A DNA stretch of 64,000 nucleotides, taken from Armigeres subalbatus. Its lineage: Eukaryota; Arthropoda; Insecta; Diptera; Culicidae. A program made the translations under genes and the position numbers. Positions 34,150 through 46,179 of the stretch are shown here, one piece after another (the first letter of the stretch is position 1; each line of letters begins with the position of its first letter). Location: NCBI RefSeq assembly GCF_024139115.2, contig NC_085140.1:97290988-97354987 (forward strand). Direction: 5' to 3'. A model generated the notes under the pieces. The model was not told the DNA's origin and did no database searches. It saw only the letters and a program-made list of their open reading frames with translations.

Positions 34150-35450
34150 GGCTTTCCTCTGGAAAGTCGAATGAATTCTCCTTGGAAATTGGAATGAATA
34201 TCCCCCTGGAAATTCGAATGAATTTTCCCTGGAAATTCGAATGAATTTCCTTCGGAAATTCGAATGAATTTCCCCTGGAAATTCGAATTAATTTCCCCTG
34301 GAAATTCGAATTAATTTCCCCTGGAGATTCGAATGAATTTCCTCTGGAAATTCGAATGAATTTTCCTGGAAATTGAGTGAATTTCCTGGAAATTCGAATG
34401 AATTTCCCTGAAATTGGAACGAATTTTCCTGGAAATTCGAATGAATTTTCCTGAAAATTGGAATGAATTTCCCTGAAATTGGAATGAATTTCCTGGAAAT
34501 TGGAATGAATTTCCTGGAAATTGGAATGAATTTCCTGGAAATTGAAATGAATTTCCCTGAAATTGAATGAATTTCCTGAAATTGAATGAATTTCCCTGAA
34601 ATTGAATGAATTTCCCTGAAATTCGAATGAATTTCCTGAAATTGAATGAATTTCCCCTGGAAATTCGAATGAATTTCCCTGAAAATTCGAATGAATTTCC
34701 CTGAAATTCGAATGAATTTCCTGGAAATTCGAATGAATTTCCCCTGGAAATTCAGAATGAATTTCCTGGAAATTCGAATGAATTTCCCTGAAATTCGAAT
34801 GAATTTCCTGAAATTGAAATGAATTTCCTGAAATTCGAATGAATTTCCCTGAAATTCGAATGAATTTCCCTGAAATTGAATGAATTTCCTGAAATTGGAA
34901 ATGAATTTCCTGAAATTGAATGAATTTCCTGAAATTGAATGAATTTCCCTGAAATTCGAATGAATTTCCCTGAAGTCGAATGAATTTCCCTGAAATTCGA
35001 ATGAATTTCCCTGAAATTGAATGAATTTCCCTGAAATTCGAATGAATTTCCCTGAAATCGAATGAATTTCCTGGAAATTGAATGAATTTCCCTGAATTCG
35101 AATGAATTTCCCTGAAATTCGAATGAATTTCCCTGAAATTGAATGAATTTCCTGGAAATTCGAAAAAATTTCACCTGGAAATTCGAAAAAATTTCCCCTG
35201 GAAATTCGAATGAATTTCCCCCGGAAATTCGAATGAATTTCTCCTGGAAATTCGAATGAACTTCCTCTGGAAATTCGAATGAACTTCCTCTGGAAATTCG
35301 AATGAATTTCCTCTGGAAATTCGAATGAATTTCCTCTGGAAATTCGAATGAATTTCCTCTGGAAAGTCGAATGAATTTCCCCTGGAAATTCGAATGAATT
35401 TCCTCTGGAAATTCGAATGAATTTCCCCTGGAAATTCAAATGAATTTCCT
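34150..35450 (-). repeat. Hairpin minisatellite, unit about 23 bp
   Basis: Roughly 55-60 tandem units of GAATTTCC-CCT-GGAAATTC joined by GAAT, mostly 23 bp but also 19-22 bp in the middle. Each unit is an 8-bp perfect hairpin around a 3-nt loop. The minus-strand unit has no stop in any frame, which explains the long frames of 383 codons (34288-35439) and 140 codons; three 23-bp units give a 23-residue superrepeat. Not a protein gene and, lacking spacers, not a CRISPR. Confidence 0.9.
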
Positions 35451-38400
35451 CTGAAATGATGGAGAGTTTCGTTTTAGTCGAGTGGAAGAAAAGTAACGGG
35501 AGTGGATAAGAATTGTAATTCTTGCACCCGCATAAAAAAACGATTCGCCAAATAAGTAACCCCTTTCGTTTGAAGATTTGTTAAGTGATAAACAATACTA
35601 ATAATTATGTTTCTTTTGCCTCATTGTTAACTTCTTCTCCGTTAATTAATCCACCAACCCATTGTTCTTCACTCGGGGAACGTTTATTCGCGTTTGATTT
35701 TATTATTTCAGTTTATGAAAGGAACGAAACGATGAAAAATCAGACCACATCGCAACCGAAAGCTTGATCCATCATACACATCATTATCACGCACAGCGAG
35801 CCATTACGAATCACAATCACCGCTCTGACTGCGGACCAGTGTAGAGAAAGAAAAAAAAAACATTAAGAAACATTATTAATAATTGTAATAAGCCACATTT
35901 TCCCTCCGCGCACGTCAAAACACAACCAACTCGGACTCGCACGCCCGATCAGGCACAGATTTTATAAGACTCATTTATCATAAACCGATTTTTTTTTCTG
36001 CTTCTCCTGGGTCCACCGACTGACGACTGCTCCGACTGCTGGACTGGCTGCTCGCATAGTCGTCATATAATAAGACCGATCCCGCTCGCGTAAGGATCCC
36101 GATCTGGCTGTCGGAGTTTTCGTGTGTTGATTTGTTCGCCGGGAGGCAGCAGCGAACACAATTCGAGGGGGGTAGAAAAAATCACGCTACATAATAAGTT
36201 GGAAAATAATTCCACGATTGCCATCACATACTAGAGGCGAATTGACATACGAAGTTCGATCAAACGCCATGTATGTCACTTTGAATTTAAAGCTTGAAAA
36301 AAAAAAATAACGAACTGACATACTGGATTCGAACCTCGAACGTCTGAATCTAGAAACATTAATGGAGACCACACAACCATTAACTGCTATGCGTTTATGA
36401 AGGGTTGTTGTTTGAGTAATAATTATATTTTGTCATTTTCGAGGTCATTCGTTTTGCTGATTGTAGATTAATTAAATATTTCCTTAAATATTTTTTTATA
36501 TTATTTCTTGCGATATTTTTCAATGAAAAATTGTGAGGTATATAAATTTTTCATGAATAACAAAAACTGAAATTGTAGAAGAAAATCTCAAATATGATAT
36601 GCGTTATGATTTTTTTTTTTTAGTTTTCATACATTTTGATATACTTTAGATTTTGTTCGTTGTTTCCACACATACTAACTCTTTGACAGTTTTCTATAAA
36701 ACATTTCCTCGTTATTATGATACGTAATGTGTTCAAGCCTCGATCAACCGAACTGGCATACACACGATCGAATCAAGCTCATATGGATCAGCCTGATCGT
36801 CTGTGGTTGTGGTTCTCGGGGTGGACCGCATCAGCCAGCCACGCAATTATTTATCGCGAGCCTATAAAAAAAACCTTCACCCTCTATGGACCGTCATGGC
36901 TCGGCGACGACGACGTCGACGACGGCGGACGCTGCGAAACAAACCTTGATTTGATTTCACTTCAATCAAAAACGCTTGGATGGTTGATGTGTTTTTTTTT
37001 TCCTTCAGTCTCCCGGACCCCGAGCTTGATGAATGTAACAACCTGGGCCCGGGTTTGATTAATTGTGGAATAATTACGGGGAGAATGGAGTTTTTGACCT
37101 TTTCCCGCGCACATGAGATGGTTTGGGAATCGAATCGATTCCGCTCGGGAATGGCTGGCATCTTGTTCCGAACCGCGCGCGATTGTTGACTTGGTTGTTG
37201 TCTACAAATATTTGGTGGAGATTGAACGTTCTGCTTAATGGGTGGTAATTAGGGCGATTCCCGGAGAGCAAAGTGAATCAAATTGTTTCGGGTAGGAAAA
37301 CGAGGTGTGCCTAAGCATGGGTGGTTTGTAGACCGTGAGAGACCTAGTCGAATAAATGTTTATCTATTTATGAATCAAACAAGGAAAAGCTGTTTTTACG
37401 CGATTGCTTAGTATATAGAACCCTCTTTTGAGCATGGTGGGTATGTTCAGGTACAGTTTTTTGAGTTCCATAAAACGTCTTCTGGATAACGAAGCTAAAA
37501 ATGTTTTTTTTAAAGAGTTTCTGTAGCCCAATCAAATTTAATTTCATAAAAAAATGGACTTCAAACTTTAACCTCAGAGTAAAAAAAAGTTGATTCGGTC
37601 TTTACCATTCATTCATGACTTTGTGGGTAAAACCACCGTCCGTCCACTCGAATTTGGGTACTTGAACGCAAACGACGACGATCTGTTTGGACGCCAGTAA
37701 CAACTACGGTTAAGTGGCCACATTCATCTTCACTATCAACAGCAACAACAACAACAATAACCCCAACGCACGGTGTTTTCGATAGAGCTTCCCTGATTAG
37801 AGAAGCACTCACCGACTCACGGAAGAGTTCAATCCCCACACCGATTGAGAATCATTCACCTGAAGCTCTTTCTCCGGCCGACTGCGAACAACCCCACAGC
37901 CCAGGCCCCACTTGAGCAGCTCCAAAACTTGACCAGCGCTTAATAATTTATTCGTAACTGTGGTTCTGGATGACGTTGCCTTTTATTCAAACCTACGACG
38001 ATCGAGGTCTGGTTCAAGGCTGCCTTGCCCCGCCGCCGCTTCAGTCGCATCGAAATAATCAATTGACTCCTCCCAAACAAACTTGCTTACGTGGCACTGA
38101 CCGCACTTCACGCGATTCGGAATATAAATTTAATTATATTGAGGTGTTTTGGTAGTTCCACGCGCCCTGATGCTCCCGGTGGAAGATGAGTGGGCAGTTT
38201 TCGGCGCAGGAAACCTCGAGGGCTCTCGACGAATCAAAACACCGTAAGCTGCTGGGACCCACTCCCGGACGACGACGGCGGCGGCGACTGCAGCGGCGAT
38301 GGTTTCCCATCTTTCTTCGCGATGTTCCCGCTAGTCCCGCTTCCTGAAGAGTAATCGATGATCTTTGGAGCATTGCCACTATGCTGCCACCAACCGGGCG

Positions 38401-40230
38401 AGAAGCCCACTTAGCCGGCGATCCGGGGGAAAACCTTTCTTCGCACTCTCGATCTCGCTTCTGATGATTTCGGATTTAGTGGGCCCCACACCACTTCAAG
38501 CCCGAACCATTATCATGCTCGTCATCATCTTTGTTGTCGATCGTCGAGTGTAATTGGGTACGTTTTTGATTGTTCGAGTTTGGAAGAGGCTTACTTCAGC
38601 CAGACGCGGAGGCCACTTCCAACCGAACGGAGGCCCAGTCAAGAAGCGGAGATTCGATCTTGATCCGATGATCTTGCGTGTTTTCACACGGTCCCATTCC
38701 GCCCCGAATGGATGAGCTACGTGGCGCACGAAACGGAAGGCGTGTGCTGTTGGATAAACACCTCGGGCCACAATAGCACCACGTCATGATCCGAGCATTT
38801 ATCATTCAATTTGTAGAGCTGTGAGGTGGGATTGGACATGATTAGCTCGGTCAATTATGGTGGTTGGAATTTCGAACGATCGAATTAATGCGATCCGATT
38901 TGACGTCAACGATTCATCGCAGATGAGTTAAATCTATTAGCTCAGTAATTTATCCAGTAATTGGCTGTCTGGCTGAAAAATGCTATTGTCTCGCTCAATT
39001 ACGGTTCTTTGAATTTCGATCGTTTCGAATTCAAATTAGTTCAATTTTTCAACTCCGATCAAAATGATCTCATCAATCACTCGCAATGGAACCAGCCACA
39101 GAAGCACACGTGATCAATTGCTCGCCTCTGACAATGCAACCATGGGACGTTATAATCCCATACACTCAGTCATACAACTTAATCAAATTCCAACAATCGG
39201 TAGACGTTTCCACAATAGAAGTCGAGGAAGTCGTCCAAACGGCCCATTATAAAATTGTCGTTAATCAAAATCTTGGGCGAGGTTGTGCCAGCTCAAAAGG
39301 TCATCGCTTTCCGCATTATTGTGGTCCCATTCAGCCCAGGTATCTATCGCCACAAACGGAATGAATTTGTAATCCGTCCTCAGGCCAGGTTTCGGTTCGG
39401 GTAACAAACAACAACAACTACAATCTGGCTCGAGCCATCTTAGGCCATCATCGGAGAGGTACGGCAACGATGTTATAGAATAGAAAGGAGCTGTTAGCGC
39501 TCATTGTGGTGGAAATCAATGCTCATTTATAGTCCCAACGACACACAAAGCGAACACGCACGCGGGGATGAATGAATCGGATCGGAATGAAAATGAAAGA
39601 ATGAAGCGAGGGCAAGAGGACGAACAACGTCAGATAGAGACGATACACTTCGAACAGTCCTTCAAGATTCCGACCCAAGTCGGCCCCGGGCCGTAGAAAA
39701 GTGCGTTATCTCGCACCCCCCGGACTTTGATTGTTTTCTTCCTCGATCTTGGGTTTTTCCCTAACGATTTTCGATGTCTTGGAATGATGCTATTTTAAGG
39801 ATCAAGGATCGGGTACCTACTTGAATACGAATCCGAACGCAGGCATGATTTGCATCCTTCGAGCGGGATGTATGGATCACTCTTGAAGGGCCGTTACGAG
39901 CACGAGAGGATTAAGAGATTTGTCGCCGGCTTCACCCATACCGATGCGATATGCGATATGGTAGGGGTCGTGTGGTGCAACAAGCTGACTATCATAAAGG
40001 GACGCTCTGGACGTGTTTGGCTGCCTCATGGAGGCGAATGTGCTATGGAAAAGGGATGCAGAGAATGAAATTGATTTCCCAACAGATGTTGGAACAACTT
40101 AACAACTATATCCTAATTCCAATAGTGTTTGGGATTGGATTTTTAGCGATTGCATGTGTTTGCATCGTGATTATCAGTTCAAGCTTACTGAGAACCGTTT
40201 AAAAGTCGTTTTGTAATACTTGTATATGTA
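35451..40230. other. Single-copy-looking region, probably intronic or intergenic
   Basis: Higher complexity than its surroundings, with GC-rich stretches (for example 36900-36930 GACGACGTCGACGACGGCGG, and 38200-38430). Frames up to about 113 codons overlap on both strands and show no domain or splice-supported series. I see no transposon signature. A regulatory or intronic role for the neighbouring gene is possible, but no exon can be supported. Confidence 0.4.
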
Positions 40231-40712
40231 TTTTGTTAAAATATCCCGGTGGATCCACTAGAATGCGAAAATTAAAATTTCGCACAAATATTGAGTTTTG
40301 AAGCGTTTCCAATATTTAGTTCTAAAAAAATTGATAGAACATAAATGAAAAATTTATTTGACTATCAGAATATAACATGGTTAGGAATATGGAGAATTAA
40401 TGATAGGGATTTGAAAATGGTTTGTCGGTTGATAAAGTTTTGTATTTTCAATAATAAAAACAACACTAACGAAATGGTAACTATGTTTTTTTATAATTCA
40501 TGGTTCAATCAATTGTATAACCTTCGTTTCTTAGAATGCCTAAAACAACCCAAGTAACATTTTAAGTGTTATAACGCTCTTGAAGACCATAATTTATTTT
40601 TCAAAAATGTTATAAAACCAGTAGAAACCAAAATGTTATTAGAGAAGTACTAGTCAAGTAGCTTTAAATGAGCAAAGCATATAAGTGCTCACGTAAACTT
40701 TGAACATGTTTA
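40231..40712. other. AT-rich spacer with a MITE-end-like word
   Basis: CAAGTAACATTTTAAGTGTT (40552) matches, inverted, AAACTTAAAATGTTACTTGG at 60976. The pair points to one dispersed element whose full extent I cannot define. Confidence 0.4.
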
Positions 40713-40880
40713 CAGTGAATTCTCCCTAACTCTATGTAGTGTAAATCGATATTTTCCCTTACACGATGAAATTTAAAATCCCTTGAATCTATCATACTGC
40801 ATTCTCTTCGTAAGTCGATAAACCTTTGCTCGATATTCTCTAAATCGATGGAGTGCATTTTCTCCTCGCTAACTCGATGT
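40713..40880. mobile_element. Partial pogo-like MITE
   Basis: CAGTGAATTCTCCCTAACTC after TA at 40711 resembles the left end of the 43291 element. The body has the same TCGATATTTTCCC and CTCGATATTCTC words. No right terminus was found. Confidence 0.5.
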
Positions 40881-40929
40881 TGTCAGAAGTGCAGAAACGT
40901 CGTTATAACGTAATAACGTCGGATAAAGT

Positions 40930-41270
40930 TATTTATCCAAATGGGGCGTTTAGCCGAAACGGTTTGGCTAAAGAATTTCATCTAGCCGAAAACGTCACTT
41001 GGCTTAAAGAGTCATATGGCCGAGCCTGTCATTTGGTCGAAAATGTCATTCGATCGCGTCATAAGGCCGAAAGTACCGTTTGGCCGAAAAAGTCGCTTGG
41101 CCGAATAAGTCATATAGCCGAAAATGGTCGTTTGGCCGAAAAGGTCGTTTGGCAGAATAACTCATAGCGCCGAAAAAATCATTTGGTCGAAAGGATCACA
41201 CGACCTCAAATGTCGTTAGCTGAACGCCATATGACTCAAAATGTCGTTTGGCCGAACAATAGTAAATGTG
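40930..41270 (+). repeat. GGCCGAA word array (left orientation)
   Basis: About 20 variants of TTTGGCCGAAAAAGTCA spaced 14-18 bp. All are in the same orientation and opposite to the array at 46655-46830. Together they could be the outer arms of the composite repeat at 41280-46100. Confidence 0.6.
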
Positions 41271-41279
41271 AAAAACATG

Positions 41280-43200
41280 AAGTGATTTTTGATAATTGGT
41301 CGGGGTTCTGCCAAACCGCACCAAGCGCTTTTTCGACTGTACTTTGATCGTAAAAAGTACACTAATCAATATTCATATATATTTATGCGCTTATTTGATA
41401 AAGAAGAATCTATACCATTTCGTCGAAAGACATTTCGTCGAATGACATTCAGTCGAATGGCATTTTGTCGAAAATGAATTTTTAATCCAGATTTGGTCGA
41501 AAGGACCCTACGTCGAATGAACATTTAGTCAAAATCAAATTTTAGAATGAAGAATCTTTGTACATTTGGTCGGACGACGTTTGATCGAAAGGACATTTGG
41601 TCGAAAGCGGATTTTCGAATTTATAATCTTGGTACGTTAAGTCTAATGATGTTCCGTCCAATGGCAAACCGTGGATAAAAGAACTTTAGTCATTAACAAT
41701 TAAAAAAATAAATGATTTATTGCGGTGTTTCTAAAAGTCACATAATTATTGCTCCAATATTGTTCGAAGAATAATGGGTTCATAAAAAGTATAAATAATA
41801 CGAAAACTGTGAATATTCCGAGAATATTCCCGACTGGATATTGACTTTGGCGAACCCCTCTAACCGACTACGATTAATCCATACCACCTGGTCAAAAGAA
41901 ATTTAGTCGAATGATGTGTCGTCATTAGACATGACGTCGAATAAACATTAGGTCATATGGTCATTTGGTCGAAATTTTCGGCCAATAATCAACGAATCAT
42001 GATTGGAAGACTATTTCATACTAATTATTGTATAAATATTGAATGAATGAAAGAGTATCAATGAAAAGAATAAGAAAACCATTTCCAATCGACCTTCGGC
42101 TAAACGTCCTTCGGGTGTAAAATTTTTTTCATAAAAGTATTTTTTTTATTTAAATGGAGCGTAAGAAAATGGAAGATTGCTTACGTAATTAGTGTACAAC
42201 CCATTCGACGAAATGTAGTTTGACCAAAAGTCATTAGACTAAATGTCAATCAACGAAATGTTCCAAAGCCGACTACGATAAAGCCAAATAACATTGATAT
42301 CATTGGTTTTTGACAATCTGCCGAAAATAGAAAAAAGGTTATTTTACCATCATTTTACCTAATATTTTGCTATTTCTGTAGATTTTCAATTTTTCTATAA
42401 TCCTCCAGAAGTTCCTGTTAGTTCAGATGAAACATCCTCATTGGATTTCGTATTCGTTTCTTCCGCTGCTGATTGAACTTCCTCGCATTCACTAAATTCC
42501 TCTAATCAGTTTTTTCATGTATCTTGTGGAATATTTACTCAAATGTAATCGAAAATCTATTCACGAATTTGCCATTCAACTAATGACCTATTACCGACTA
42601 AACACTTTCAACATTCGACTAAATTTCCATTCAACCAAATGTCTTCTTCTTCTTCTTCTTCTTTTTATTGGCATTACATCCCCACACTGGGACAGAGCCG
42701 CCTCGCAGCTTAGTGTTCATTAAGCACTTCCACAGTTATTAACTGCGAGGTTTCTAAGCCAGGTTACCATTTTTGCATTTGTATATCATGAGGCTAGCAC
42801 GATGATACTTTTATGCCCAGGGAAGTCGAGACAATTTCCAATCCGAAAATTGCCTAGACCGGCACCGGTCTTGCTTTGTAGCTGCGCGTCTTACCGCACG
42901 GCTAAGGAGGGCCCCTTAACCAAATGTCCTTTCGACTAAATGTCCATTCGACCAAATGTCCATTCAACCAAATATCCATTCGACTAAATGTCCATTTGAC
43001 CAAATTTACTTTCGACTAAATGTCCATTCGACTAAATATCCCTTCGACCAAATGTCCTTTCGACCAAATGTCATTCGACTAAACGTCATTCGACGAAATG
43101 TCATTCGACGAACTGTCCCTAATCCGATAAAGAATATCCTTGCCCGAGCAACACACTTGTTATAAGCCAGTTCATGTTACTTTTTTACGACTAAATTAAG
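41280..43200. mobile_element. Composite foldback-like repeat, copy 2
   Basis: The left arm (41400-41660) carries CATTTCGTCGAATGACA and ACATTTGGTCGAAAG words. The right arm (42918-43120) carries the inverse AAATGTCCTTTCGACCAAAT and CATTCGACGAAATG. The middle matches copy 1 (24700-25680) block by block. A SINE (42644-42917) sits inside the right arm. Flanking CCTTGCCCGAGCAACAC and TTATAAGCCAGTTC recur at 45330 and 46035. Confidence 0.65.
42644..42917 (-). repeat. tRNA-derived SINE (family B, Feilai-like), copy 1
   Basis: On the minus strand: GCCGTGCGGTAAGACGCG (A-box region), a body with AAATTGTCTCGACTTCCC and AACCTCGCAGTTAATAACTG, and a (AAG)n tail at 42644-42661. About 28 bp containing the B box are missing between CAAGA and CCGGTGCC, so it is promoter-dead. 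AACCAAATGTC at 42633-42643 and 42918-42928 could be the target duplication, but the same word is part of the host array, so this is uncertain. Confidence 0.75.
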
Positions 43201-43290
43201 TCATATTTAAGTTGCTGCAATTGCATCCAACGGAATTGTGCTACTCGGCTAATTACTAGGTCGAAAAATGTATGATTCAGTTTAGTAATA

Positions 43291-43672
43291 CAGTCGACAC
43301 TCTACATCTTGATGTTCTATCTCGATATCTCCTTATGTCGATGGTTTTGAAGATCCCTTCAATCCACATACAATGATGCTTGCTATATCTCGATAACCTC
43401 CCTATTTCGATATGTCTCTATCTCGATGTGTCTTGCTCAAGGCTTGTTCAGGGTTCACTCTCCCTATGTCGATATATTCAAATTTTGAGGCTACTAGACC
43501 ATCTTTGGACAATAATAAAACCATCAAAAACAAGACACGACATTTGCTTTGTTGTCGTTTTCCACGGCAACGAGCATTTTTCGATCTAGTGCCCATTTCA
43601 ATGCTTCTTCCATTCTTCGATCTCTCCCTATCTCGATGGTCCCTTCCTTATCGTGATGTAGAGAGTCAACTG
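43291..43672. mobile_element. 382-bp pogo-like MITE
   Basis: TA at 43289-43290 and 43673-43674; terminal repeats CAGTCGACACTCTACATC and, inverted, CAGTTGACTCTCTACATC. Internal TATCTCGAT words recur. No transposase; the 87- and 69-codon frames are chance. The CAGT termini and TA target fit the pogo group. Confidence 0.8.
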
Positions 43673-43674
43673 TA

Positions 43675-44178
43675 ATTAAACCGCTATCCGTTTTTTAATA
43701 GACTAAAACATAACAAAACTATAGAAAAAGGCACGAAGGGGATAGTTGCTCGATTGTAGACCAATTTGCCCATGATACAATAAATAAATCCCCAAAAACT
43801 TCAACCAGTCGATATGTCACTTATCTTATGAATGCAGGGTTGTTTAAAGTGAAGATCAGCCTCCGGTGTTTAGTGTGTTGCACTCCATCACGACGATTTC
43901 CGTTGACCTTTGTGATGCAGCTTCCAGCTGCTTTTTGACCACTGTGCCGATGTTCTCTCGTTGAAGTATACCAAATGGCTTGATGTGAAACTGTTGGTAC
44001 GGGATGTGATGATAAGCGACCACACGGCGACCAAGCGGCACACTTCGATCATCTCTGTAAGATAAATCTCGTCGTTTGGCGGAAAAGGTCTTATGAGCTT
44101 GAGCTTGATTGACTGCTCGTAGTTGCTACTCCATTATGACCAGATCAGCTGTTCTTGTACAGGGAACCAACAGATGTT
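43675..44178. other. Unassigned, with one protein-like stretch
   Basis: The minus frame 44041-43856 (PLGRRVVAYHHIPYQQFHIK...) has a composition more protein-like than chance but matches no family I can name. It may be a retroelement scrap. Confidence 0.25.
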
Positions 44179-44180
44179 TA

Positions 44181-44301
44181 GGGGAAACCGCCAAATGTTG
44201 AACGGCTAATTTCTTCGCCTATTGTTGAACTCCCATAAGAAATGCACGTGCGTTCAACAATAGGCGAAGAAATTAGCCGTTCAACATTTGGCGAATTACC
44301 C
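44181..44301. mobile_element. 121-bp near-perfect hairpin MITE
   Basis: TA at 44179-44180 and 44302-44303. Arms of about 50 bp (GCCAAATGTTGAACGGCTAA then TTTCTTCGCCTATTGTTGAA) are perfect inverted copies around a loop of about 21 nt. Tc1/mariner-type MITE by target site; its transcript would look like a miRNA precursor. Confidence 0.85.
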
Positions 44302-44339
44302 TACTTGGGACTAGCACACATCTTCAATGTACAAGTACT

Positions 44340-44556
44340 GGTGATCTCATTTGTTAGGTCATACTGGCGCCTGCCACGTCAGAATGCAAGTCAATGTAGG
44401 GAAGGGGGAGGAAATGATGATGCAATCGCTCGCCCACTGCAAGCCGAATATACCTCTGCACTTGCCACGAGTTCATGCGGAATTTGTTGGAATTTCTGGG
44501 TTAGGTTGGAGAGGCAGGGGTCCGTCTTGGTTAACGAGCTGCCAATGTGATAGATA
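44340..44556. other. Unassigned sequence
   Basis: GC-balanced stretch with two overlapping frames (102 and 68 codons) without recognised domains. Possibly part of a repeat. Confidence 0.25.
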
Positions 44557-44830
44557 GGAGAAGGTAACTGATGGAATTTCTAATTGGATGTAGGAAACGA
44601 GCTCTATAGTTCATTTCCAATTCTAGCAGATTACTGTTAGAATACTCAAGTTGAAGGTATAGGAATAGTAATGGAAACGGTATGGAAGTCCATTTCCAGT
44701 TCTAGCGATTGCTAGAACATAAGAAATAAAGAGAAAGATAAAAAGTAGGAGAATGGAGCCAACCTGGGATTGAACCCATGACCTCCTGCGTATGAGGCAG
44801 AAGCAGTAGCCATATGACTACCAAGCCCGC
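44557..44830 (-). repeat. tRNA-derived SINE (family A, copy 3)
   Basis: On the minus strand: GGCGGGCTTGGTAGTCATAT (A-box region), ACTGCTTCTGCCTCATACGC, B box GGGTTCAATCCC near 44775, then TTCTAGCAATCGCTAGAACT and GCTAGAATTGGAAATGAAC, ending near ATCTATCAC. This is the best-preserved copy; both promoter boxes are recognisable. Confidence 0.78.
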
Positions 44831-44837
44831 CTCGAAA

Positions 44838-45170
44838 CAAGAGAGATCACGCACTAAAATGATTAATTTTATTGCCGGCCGCGCAACGCAGAACACAATA
44901 ATTCGGCCGACCGCGCGATCGTTCTGCTGTCCGAAACATGAGAGATCACGCACAGAACTGATTAATTTTATTACCGGCCGCGCAATGCAGAACACAATAA
45001 TTCGGCCGACTACGCGATCGTTCTGCTGTCCGAAACAAGAGAGATCACGCACTGAACTGATTAATTTTATTACCGGCCGCGCAATGCAGAACACAATAAT
45101 TCGGCCGACCGCGCGATCGTTCTGCTGTCCGAAACATGAGAGATCACGCACAGAACTCCGTTTGGCGGAA
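44838..45170 (+). repeat. 99-bp tandem repeat, about 3.3 units
   Basis: Units start at 44838, 44937, 45036 and 45135 (CAAGAGAGATCACGCAC or CATGAGAGATCACGCAC). The 99-bp period is a multiple of three, so a frame stays open and repeats ERSRTELINFITGRAMQN through FCCPK every 33 residues. Units differ at only a few positions. The frame has no domain and starts in SINE sequence, so I treat it as a repeat. Confidence 0.88.
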
Positions 45171-46100
45171 AAGGTCTTATGGCCGAAAAAGTCATTTGGT
45201 CGAAGGGATCATACGACCTCAAATGTCGTTAGTACCGGCTTTATGACTGTCTTGTTGTACTTTGCTTGTAAAAAGTTCATTAATCAATATTCATTCATAC
45301 TTATGTGCATATTTGATAGAGAATATCCTTGCCCGAGCAACACAACTTGTTTCACTACTGAGCATTTCACTGCGTTGCAACTATTCGGAAAGAAACAATC
45401 TTTGCGTATGTGCCATCAAATATAACTCTCTTGCAATCTAAAAAGCGCAAGAGGTGGAGCCTACGGAAACATCCTTCGATTGCAGTAAAATTGCAATAAT
45501 GTTGCAAAATACTACAGCGGAAAAAATAAAATAAAAATATAAAACTGGAATCGATTTATGGATCTTGTGATTGATAGTCCTTCACTCTACCACAGCACCA
45601 TTCAACACTTCGAAGGGGCTGCATGTTGACTCACCATAAAAACCATACGATTATGATGTTTTGTACTAGGATTTTCTGTTACTTGGTTGCACCATCACCG
45701 GAAAAAATGTGAGTTGTCAAAACGTTGAACGATGCTAAATTAAACATGAAGACACACTACACTTATATGCAACTTAATCAAAACAAACAAATAAATTTTG
45801 AAAGACGCATTGAAGTGTTTGCAACATAAGGTGCAGTATTGTTTGGTTGTTTGTTTCCAAATGTCAAACACGTACTGCATTGCAATGTTAATGAAATATT
45901 GATCACATCTCGAACGTTTTTGACACCTTGATGTAACTTTTTCGTACTCTGAGTTTTTCCAATGCCTTTAATGAAACTGAATAGAAACAAGGTGCGTTTT
46001 GGAAGATGTTGTGTGTGATACTTGGGGCACTTGTTATAAGCCAGTTCCTGTTACTTTTAACGACTTAATCAAGTCAGATTTCAGATTAGAACAGCTATTC
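45160..46100. repeat. Rearranged partial copy of the composite repeat
   Basis: GTAAAAAGTTCATTAATCAA through CCTTGCCCGAGCAACAC (45265-45345) and TTATAAGCCAGTTCCTGTTA (46033) match 41350-41400 and 43130-43190. About 700 bp between them is unassigned. It looks like a third, disrupted copy. Confidence 0.5.
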
Positions 46101-46179
46101 GTTTTTTGATTGCCTAAAAATAGGTGATTTTATATCGGTGCTTGTAGGAATTGACATAACCCCGACCAATTGAGAAGTG

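Noticed and set aside
34288..35439. 383-codon minus frame as a repetitive protein
   Set aside because: The 23-bp unit contains no stop in any minus frame, so the long frame is automatic; unit lengths vary without respect to codons.
34150..35450. CRISPR array
   Set aside because: The repeat has no distinct spacers, and the setting is a eukaryotic genome.
35971..39467. Exons in the single-copy-looking region
   Set aside because: No frame has a recognisable domain or a consistent set of splice sites; frames overlap on both strands.
44814..45425. 203-codon frame with 33-residue repeats as a gene
   Set aside because: Starts within SINE-flank sequence, follows a 99-bp DNA tandem repeat and then runs into foldback-type repeat words.
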